NCBI GenBank assembly: GCA_004802725.1
Contig: SGPM01000507.1
Location: 1-14,924, forward strand
Length of the DNA stretch: 14,924 nucleotides
Source: Antrodiella citrinella
Lineage: Eukaryota > Basidiomycota > Agaricomycetes > Polyporales > Steccherinaceae
Direction: 5' to 3'
The notes under the pieces are model-generated. The model saw only the letters and a program-made list of their open reading frames with translations. It was not told the DNA's origin and ran no database searches. Position 1 is the stretch's first letter; every line of letters starts with the position of its first letter. Shown piece by piece: positions 8,681-14,924 of the stretch. Made by a program: the position numbers and the translations under genes.

Positions 8681-10010
8681 GCAGCGCTTGATGTGTGATG
8701 TTTGTTTTTTTTCGTCCATCAATAAGTTTTTCTTACCCTCTTACAACTTTGTTGAAACTCTTGTAACCAGACCGACGAGACGAGCTGGCCGTCTGGTAAC
8801 CAAGGTCCAAGGACGTGCGGATTGACGAAAAGCGGAAAAAGACATGAGGCGCGCCGATACACTCGGCCAAGCAGCGCAAGCTTCCTCTCAGCGTTGCATC
8901 CAACCCTCTCATTGATCTCTCTACTGTATCGTCTCATATCTTCATCGTTCATACCAAGACATGCGAACTTGACGGGGTTGACACGTCGAACGTTCCGAAT
9001 CAGGTCCCAGGGGCTCAACGTTCCCGTTGCTATGACCACTCCGAGGTCGAGGGTTGACCGCCCCGGTTCGTGTTCTTGGCGGTCGGGTTGTGGCGTGGCG
9101 ATGGGCTTCAGTGGTAAGTGTTTCGTTCGTTGTCAATGACCAGTTGTCCGCGACAGATTGTACCTTATGTCCCCACTGCAGGTAAGTTATAATAGCCCCT
9201 TCCTTTCGCGGAATATATCTGATACGTCAACTCCGCCATCTTGGCTCAAAAAGGGTCCTCTGCTGAACATGTGTGATGCAAACTTCGAGGAAGTGCCAAT
9301 GTCACTGAGAGCAGTTCCTTTCCATCCCCTCGCGCCCTCAGTAGTGACGGTGCATCGACAGATCATATCTTCTGTCTCTAGGTGAGTTATGATACCCAAT
9401 TTCTGACATCTGAGAATGCTCAGGTGTTTTCGTTATACAGAAGGTGGGAACTTTTGTACGAACAGTACGCGCGACAATTGTGTGATACGAATTGCCAGGT
9501 CTGAAGCGGACACCAGTTTCTAGGGCGGACACGAACAGATCCTTTCTGTCCTTGTTATGAGCATGAATGTGGTGGCGGCTTGCGTCACATCTCCGTGATA
9601 TTTGACGAGTCAATACAGGTTCAGGTTCATCTATTTCGTCTCAGCAGTCATGCTTGTATGAGTTGTCGTCCATATGACCCAGCATGGCGGACGTTCACAT
9701 ATATCTCGGTGCGCAGCTTCATCTCCGGTTTTTTGTTCACATGATTCAAGGCTCTTTCCTTTCTGTAGAGCGTTCGACCGAGAAGAGACTGAGTCTTAAG
9801 AACAACTCTATGACGAAGACTGACTTGACTCCGTCGGACGAGGAATGTCACTGTTCCACTGAGATGCTTTCCCTCGAGTGTTGATGCTGCGCTACGCAGG
9901 AAGATGGTAAGTACGTTCATAGCACTCTATAGTTTCGTCTCGGTTCTCATGAGTCAGTGTTCACCCTTTGCATCTATCGTTCCTTCGCGGTTCATAGCTT
10001 TCCCTTGAGG

Positions 10011-10385
10011 ACAATGAACGCTTCGGACGCTGCAGTCTTCCTTTGCGTTTTGCACGTTCTCGGCCAAGGATTACCCCGGATCAGCGCTCGACCACGTTGG
10101 AAATCGTTTATTTTGACTGTACTCCCTGGATTACCGTGTCGTAACCCACCACTGTGGACGATAATAGACGACAATGCGATATTCATACCGACTATCCGTT
10201 GCGCACAATGAAAGTTCGCGCGAAACCGTGCAGTTTTTATTTTAAGGTCTCGTGCAGATACCTCACCCCGGATCAGCGTTCGACTTTCTGCGTTCAACAG
10301 CTGGAAAGAACATTGACGCGGGGTACAACAGTCGTTGACCTCGATGTTTCTCACACCCACCAGCCGTGACTGTTATGATAAGTTG
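10011..10385 (+). repeat. Diverged tandem duplication, unit about 200 bp
   Basis: Three landmarks recur in order. ACAATGAA occurs at 10011 and 10205, ACCCCGGATCAGCG followed by YTCGAC at 10073 and 10265, and ACCCACCA followed by a GATAA-type end at 10144 and 10355. Spacings are 194, 192 and 211 bp, so the copies differ by small insertions or deletions. The best-preserved block is 20 bases with one mismatch. The array lies 280-650 bp upstream of the second ferric reductase start, in its probable promoter region. Confidence 0.6.
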
Positions 10386-10548
10386 GCTCACCATCCACCT
10401 CGCGATGTCCTCGTGAGTGGTTAAAACACCTGAAGGGGCGGCCAAATAGAGTACGTACATGTATGTTGATCGAGGCACGGTGTACGGTGGTTGTGCGTTG
10501 TCGACAAAGGACAATGACCGGCGATCGGATCTGTGGGCGGCTGTTTCT

Positions 10549-10631
10549 GTGAGTAGACGGGCGTGTCCTCCGCGTTGTCTCTCTTTCTTCCTATCTTTCT
10601 CTTTCTCTCTAACGAACGACTGTACTTGCAG
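10549..10631 (+). other. Probable 5' UTR intron of the second ferric reductase
   Basis: GTGAGT at 10549 begins an 83 bp segment with a long pyrimidine tract, a CTAAC branch-like site near 10608 and the acceptor TTGCAG ending at 10631. The ATG of the reductase follows 29 bases later. The open frame before the donor is not in frame with the reductase, so the upstream exon would be non-coding. Confidence 0.55.
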
Positions 10632-10660
10632 GGAGGTTGTCACTCTTTCCAACCCCCATC

Positions 10661-12955
10661 ATGTCTGCTCCCGTCCCTTCTGCCAAGGTCGCTGCCAAAC
10701 CGGTTGCATTCGACCACCTGAATCTCATCTTCAACGTCGACGTCTTTGTCCTCTGCCTCGTCGCTCTCTTCATCCTCCTCTGCCTCCCCCAGGCCGTCAT
10801 CCGCTTCATCCACCCCGACGAGTGGTTCTCCGGCCACTGGCTCTCCTACGTCNTCATNCACAACCCCGTCCGCGCCCCACCCCGTCTTCAGCCCCCCTCC
10901 CCCGCTCACCTCGTCGCCCGCTCCCCGACAAAGTCCGCAGCACTCGCAGACCCCTTCAACAGCGATGCCCGCTCCGAAAAGTCCTTCAACACCTTTGGGT
11001 ACTCCGAGGAAGATCACTTTGGTGCCCATCTCTACCGCAACGCTTCCACGAACAGCCAGCACGCCCTCCTCTCCCGCAACGCCTCGACGGCGAGCAGCCG
11101 CGTCCGGAGACGCAGGGAGAACCTCCCCATGCATATGCCCGCGTGGTCGTCGATGATCCCGTGGGCCGCCAACATCCTTGGCACGTCCATCAGCCCCGGG
11201 TACTCCGTCGGGCAGCTCATCCTCCAGCTCATCTATTTCTTCATCCTGCTCTATGCTACCTTGTACAAGTCGAATGTGTTTACCAACTCCATTCGGGCGG
11301 GGTACGTGGCTGCGAGTCAGATCCCCGTCGTGGTCACGCTCGGCACAAAGAACAACATTTTGGGTATGATGGTGGGGATGGGCTATGAACGCGTACGTGC
11401 CGCTTGTCTTCTTGCGCCACAGCGGACTGACTGGCCTGCAGCTCAACTTTCTGCACCGGTTCGCCGGCCGCATGCTCGTGCTCGCCGCGAACGTCCACGC
11501 CCTGGGCTACAGTACGTCCTCCCACCCTTGTCACAATCAGTTCGCTTTCCTAATGCTCCGCAGTCTACAGCTGGTCGATCGCCGGCACGCTCAGCTCGCA
11601 CTTTGAAATAGCGAGCAACCGGTACGGCATGGTCGGCCTCGTGTGCGCCGACATGTTCGTCTTCTTCTCCACCTCGATCTGGCGAACCAAGTGTTACCAG
11701 GTCTTCGTCGTCTCCCACGTGACCGCCGTCGTCGTCTTCCTCGGCGCAGTACGTCTCTCGTCGCCCAATCTCTGTCACCTGACACTAACCATCCGCTAGG
11801 TCTGCCTCCACAGCACCCCCTCCATCCCATACGTCCTCATCGCCATCGCCCTCTACATCTTCGACCGCATCCTCCGCATCGCAAAGACCCGCACCACCAC
11901 CGCACACCTCTCCGCCATCCCCGAGCTCAGCATGACCCGCATCGAGATCCCCGGCGTGAACGCTGGCTGGCGCGCCGGCCAGCACGTCCGTATCCGTATC
12001 CTCAACCGCGCAATGGGCGTCACCGGCTGGCTCGAGCTGCACCCGTTCAGTATTGCGAGCGTGAGCAAGGCGGAGGGGGAGGAAGGGTTGGTCTTGATGG
12101 TGAAGAAGGCGGGCGATTGGACGGGGAGGTTGTATGATTTGGCGAGGAAAATGGAGTATAGCGAGGCGCAAGGGAAGGAGAACGAGGTCAAGGTGCTTGT
12201 TGAAGGGCCCTACGGTACGCATACAACACACTTTTCTTTACAGAGGCTTTGGACGCTCATACGTTGACGCGCATATAGGCGGACCGGGACATACAATGTT
12301 CGCGTCTTTTTCCGGTGCACTCTTCGTGTGCGGAGGGAGCGGGATCACGTTCGCCCTCGGCGCGGTGCAGGACCTCATCAAGAAAGACCTCGAGGGGCTC
12401 TCCCGCGTCAAAGCCATCGAGCTCGTCTGGAGCATCCCCGATCCTTGTGCGCACTATATCCACTTGTTTCTTCCATTCATCTATACTGACGTTCCCTCAC
12501 AGCAAACCTCATCCCCCTCCTCCCGCAATTCACCCACCTTCTCTCCCTAGGCACCTACACCACTCTCACAATCCACGTCTCCTACACCCGGATGTCCTCT
12601 GCGGACCCACTGAAATCCCTCGCCTCGCACACCCTCCCCACCGGTCTCACCCTCACCCCCGGCCGGCCGAAACTCGCCGGGCACCTGACGAGCGTGATCG
12701 ACCAGGCGTGTGCGCTGAACATGTTCAAGGCGCAGCGCACGGGGAAGAAGGGCGGGCGGGGGCTGTGTGGTGTCATCGTGGGTGTGTGTGGGCCTGTGGC
12801 GTTGGCGGAGGAGGTGGGGAGGATCGCGAGGGGGGTGGATTCGAAGAGGAGAAGGTGTGTCGGGGGTGTTGAGGTGCATGAAGAGTGAGTGTTTTCGGTT
12901 TGGTTTGCGCTTTGGGTGAGGCTGATGGATGATTATTAGGGTATTCGGTTGGTAA
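10661..12955 (+). CDS. Ferric reductase (FRE/NOX family), seven exons, intact
   Basis: Exons are 10661-11392, 11442-11511, 11564-11748, 11800-12214, 12279-12446, 12503-12884 and 12940-12955. They give 1968 bases and 655 aa with frame kept at every GT-AG junction. A first membrane segment (about residues 24-50) is followed by HPDEW, a loop with RNAST twice (126-130, 139-143), then RRRRENLP and the core membrane domain. Haem ligands are His249/His263 and His319/His333, both pairs 14 apart. FAD is held by HPFS (410-413) and VEGPYGGPGHTMF. NADPH is held by CGGSGIT (485-491) and VIVGVCGP, and the protein ends EEVFGW. It should carry electrons from NADPH across the membrane to ferric or cupric ions. 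It is a paralog of the 3984-6492 gene: exons 2, 3 and 7 are 70, 185 and 16 bases in both. Two bases are uncalled (10853, 10858), affecting residues 65-66. The ATG at 10661 is chosen because a frame extension above it has no ATG. Confidence 0.95.
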
Positions 12956-13480
12956 ACTCTACCTGGATCCGTTGTTGTGGCACTGGCCAGGACCCGATCC
13001 CGACTCTCAATATTGACTCTGCATTCGTCCGCATTCCCGTCATATATCCCTGCAATTCCTCGCATATATCCCCCGCATTATCATCTCAATACAGTGCCAT
13101 TCATCCATTCCCGTTTCTCGCACTCACTGGGTTCTTTGCGCGTACTTACGATTATCTCCTTCCATTTTCTGTTCACGAACCACAAGTCCAACCTCCTCTC
13201 ACCCTCTCCTCACGCGAACCATAGCATAGCATACACATACCCCCACATTTAGTCTCTCCGACACGCGCAGGAACGCGTACGGGGTGGGCGTTGGCAAGTC
13301 TGGTTCTTCTTTATTCTTGCTTCTTCTTCACTTGTTCTTCTTCTGCTTCTTATTACGGTGTTGGGTTGTGAGTAGTGGGTGGCGTACCCGCGTCCGGGCT
13401 CTTTCATAGAGTGAAAGTGCCCCGGTGTGTGGTTTATCGTTATACTCGTTTTTACGTCTAGGAGGAGGTGTATGCTGAGC
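12956..13480. other. 3' flank of the second ferric reductase up to the retrotransposon
   Basis: No gene is seen here. A TTC/CTT-rich tract occupies about 13303-13356, and a strong hairpin lies at 13394-13425. There is no AATAAA within the first few hundred bases after the stop. The retrotransposon tail begins at about 13481, so the insertion lies roughly 525 bp past the reductase stop. Confidence 0.5.
13394..13425 (+). repeat. Imperfect inverted repeat able to form a 12 bp hairpin
   Basis: The left arm CCGGGCTCTTTCA and the right arm TGAAAGTGCCCCGG pair around the loop TAGAG, with one T-T mismatch and one bulged C. It lies 440 bp past the reductase stop and 56 bp from the retrotransposon tail. 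It has no tRNA features and no run of T directly after it. It could be a 3' RNA structure, or a remnant of a small repeat element. Confidence 0.6.
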
Positions 13481-14600
13481 TTATTTTTTTTTTGAGGAGC
13501 ACTCCAGACGACAACTAACTTGGTTCAGTCTCGCCTGGTGTTTAGCTAGATGACGGGGTTTTCACCCGTATTTATGCAATGTGTCCGCTCAGAGGAGATG
13601 CTTCTAGGCACGCCGTTGTGTTCGGCAGTGTGGGACTCTGGGGGCCATCATCGCATTCGACGATCGCAGCCGTTTCGGCGTTGATCGTGAATGCTCCGGT
13701 CACCCTACACCCACTAAAACCCCTGATTGTGTTATCCAGTCTTTTGGCAAGTCTTTTTCATTCTGTAGTATTCCGCTCCAGGTACTCAATACTGTGTGCA
13801 CCGGGACAGCTTTCTTTTCGAAATTTTTCCTCGTCATTGTCTGATCCAGGACGAGTCTCTCGTTGAGTTTCTTCAGCAGTCTACTCTTGAGCTCTTCTTC
13901 TGTGTGCGTTTTTTGTCCTTCCCATTCGATGACTCTTTGGCACCTCAGCACCCATATTAGGTACGCTGACTCGGTCATAAGGATTTTGTACAGCCTATTT
14001 GTCCCCGGCAGCCTTTTCCCGCTGGCGGTTTTGAAATCGGCCAACGCGCAGCCTAGGATAGAGCCCACGCATATTCTTGGCCATTTGTTGTGCTTTTTCT
14101 GCCATATCTTTTGTGCTATCTTCCATATCGTCTCCTGTCCTGGCGCGTTGCATTCAGTCAGGATATGCTCCATTGATTCCGCTTCATTGCACACACCACA
14201 TATTCCTCGATTCTCGTACCCTGGTATGTGGTTCCAGTACTTTCCAATCTTATGTGCATTCATTGTCGTTTTCCAGAAGTAGTCATATATTTTCCTGGTC
14301 ACGTCTTTGTCTCGAAAGGCCTTCCATATCCTCGCATCCGTTGGTAGTCTGCCGAAGTTCTCTTGAACTGCATATCTCGTCATATCCAGCATCGCCTCGG
14401 TATGTGCGGTCTTTTTGTATTCCATCTTCTCTCTAATTCCTTGGTACGCTAGACTCTGTGTCATTTTGGATAGTTGAGCCCCAGTGAGGTTAAACTTCGC
14501 TGGAATTTTAACATTTAATTCATCTGCCACGGGTTTCTTGGCCCCCTGATCTGCTAGCTCATCAAATTCTCCGCAATTCCTGTTACCCTCAGCGGACTGT
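13481..14600 (-). mobile_element. 5'-truncated non-LTR (LINE) retrotransposon
   Basis: On the minus strand the element runs from the last part of RNase H through its C-terminal domain (stop at 13700-13702). About 200 bases of 3' UTR follow, ending in an A-rich tail (ten A then TAA) at 13481-13493. The reverse transcriptase and endonuclease are absent, as expected when target-primed reverse transcription stops early. The 5' boundary is uncertain, between about 14560 and 14615. I compared the sequence beyond the tail with that beyond the 5' end and found no clear target-site duplication, so the insertion may be old or the ends rearranged. It points toward the second ferric reductase, which is transcribed in the opposite direction. 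Confidence 0.85.
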
Positions 14601-14626
14601 AGGATACAAAGTCTCGTTACGATGGA
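13700..14626 (-). pseudogene. Reverse transcriptase/RNase H C-terminal fragment of a LINE
   Basis: The frame is open for about 308 codons from a stop at 14627-14629; the first ATG is at 14530. Near the start, GNRNCGEFDELADQGAKK resembles the last RNase H helix, with the Asp of DELA matching the fourth catalytic Asp. A zinc knuckle follows, CGVCNEAESMEHILTEC (C-x2-C-x7-H-x4-C). Next come the landmarks of mushroom LINE C-termini: FNLTGAQLS, LAYQGIRE, KIGKYWNHIPGYENRGIC, GSILGC, ESAYLIWVLRCQRVIEWE, NERL and a closing DWITQSGVLVGVG. The polymerase, the endonuclease and the first three RNase H acidic residues are missing, so it cannot move by itself. The reading frame has no internal stop, which suggests a fairly young insertion. 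It lacks introns and is less G+C-rich at third positions than the host genes. Confidence 0.9.
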
Positions 14627-14924
14627 CTATAGATACAACTGTACAGTATATGGCAAAGTTACAAGACGACAAGCATTCCGGACTCGAGGGAAGTACAAAA
14701 CTGGAGGACGCGATCCACGTAACTTCGGTCAGTATTACATCAACTTCGCTTCCCTCTTCGCCTGTTGTACTTGAGCGAGTCTGTGACTTCTCAGCGTTTG
14801 ATTGCTCCCTTGGGCTCCCTTCTTGTTTGAGGTGGTTGCGGGTGCGACTGGGGTAATCGTGGTCTGTGCAAGGGATATCCGTGTTTCGTCCGTTGCAAAG
14901 CCTGGAATTCGGATATTGTGGTTG
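14627..14924. other. Unassigned right flank beyond the retrotransposon
   Basis: About 300 bases remain. A 68-codon plus-strand frame (14650-14856) and a short minus-strand open stretch carry no family signature. Upstream RNase H or reverse transcriptase motifs are not visible on the minus strand, which supports truncation of the element before this point. Confidence 0.5.

Larger units (their letters stand above)
8472..10660. other. 2.2 kb region between divergent glucanase and second ferric reductase genes
   Basis: This is the largest space in the window. Its left end carries the glucanase promoter (TATA box at 8673-8680) and its right end the 5' leader of the second ferric reductase, with a probable 5' UTR intron at 10549-10631. 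In between I find no open frame with a family signature. A minus-strand frame at 8719-9039 is open for 106 codons but unrecognised. The 9180-10390 part contains diverged repeated segments, the clearest at 10011-10385. Several GTAAGT/GTGAGT donor-like sites (9114, 9182, 9382, 9907) occur without exons I can join. Confidence 0.5.

Noticed and set aside
9216..9224. ATCTGATAC as an iron-responsive GATA site
   Set aside because: It differs from ATCWGATAA at the last base, is single, and is about 1.4 kb from the nearest reductase start.
10459..11388. Plus-strand open frame of 309 codons in another frame over ferric reductase exon 1
   Set aside because: It is Pro/Arg-rich shadow sequence; the true frame carries the haem, FAD and NADPH motifs.
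10640..11473. Minus-strand open frame of 277 codons opposite the second ferric reductase
   Set aside because: It is the antisense shadow of G+C-rich coding exons and reads low-complexity Glu/Asp/Gly-rich sequence.
13863..14436. Plus-strand frames opposite the LINE fragment
   Set aside because: The minus strand encodes the recognised zinc knuckle and C-terminal LINE domain, so these are shadows.
1..14924. CRISPR arrays, bacterial-type operons, rRNA genes or a defence system
   Set aside because: No regularly spaced repeats, rRNA-like sequence or bacterial gene layout is present; intron-rich genes show a fungal nuclear genome.

Overview
The window is from a filamentous basidiomycete, most likely an Agaricomycete, in draft-quality sequence (two isolated N calls). 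The genes are cut by many short GT-AG introns, mostly 50-85 bp, in G+C-rich coding sequence. They resemble Agaricomycete families: ferric reductases, a GH128 beta-glucanase, and a cipB-like GroES/zinc-type reductase. At the right is the 3' end of a non-LTR retrotransposon of the kind common in mushrooms. I rebuilt every gene by joining exons, using frame continuity across each junction and comparison between paralogs.

Layout, left to right. At 3-336 (+) there is a decayed fragment of a medium-chain dehydrogenase/reductase (MDR) gene, with an in-frame stop and two frameshifts. At 1628-2929 (-) lies an intact five-exon MDR gene (354 aa), tail to tail with the fragment and sharing its intron positions. 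At 3984-6492 (-) is a seven-exon ferric reductase (about 714 aa if intact) with one extra base in exon 6. At 7194-8471 (-) is a five-exon secreted GH128-type endo-beta-1,3-glucanase (294 aa). The 2.2 kb from 8472 to 10660 has no recognisable gene but holds a diverged tandem duplication near 10011-10385. At 10661-12955 (+) is a second, intact seven-exon ferric reductase (655 aa), a paralog of the first. At about 13481-14600 (-) is a 5'-truncated LINE keeping the end of RNase H, a zinc knuckle, its C-terminal domain, a 3' UTR and an A-rich tail. The remaining 300 bp is unassigned.

How the genes may work together. Both reductases keep four haem-ligating histidines, an FAD HPF(T/S) motif and an NADPH GGSGIT motif, so each would pass electrons from cytosolic NADPH across a membrane to ferric iron or cupric copper. 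No multicopper oxidase or iron permease is present, so this is not a complete reductive iron-uptake cluster. The glucanase between them probably acts on the cell wall. The MDR enzyme has no obvious functional link to its neighbours. The window reads as ordinary fungal sequence shaped by local gene duplication, decay and one retrotransposon insertion. I see no convincing sign of an undescribed multi-gene system. The points most worth following are the decayed MDR twin, the reductase frameshift, the paralog-conserved loop motif in the reductases, and a few strong hairpins.
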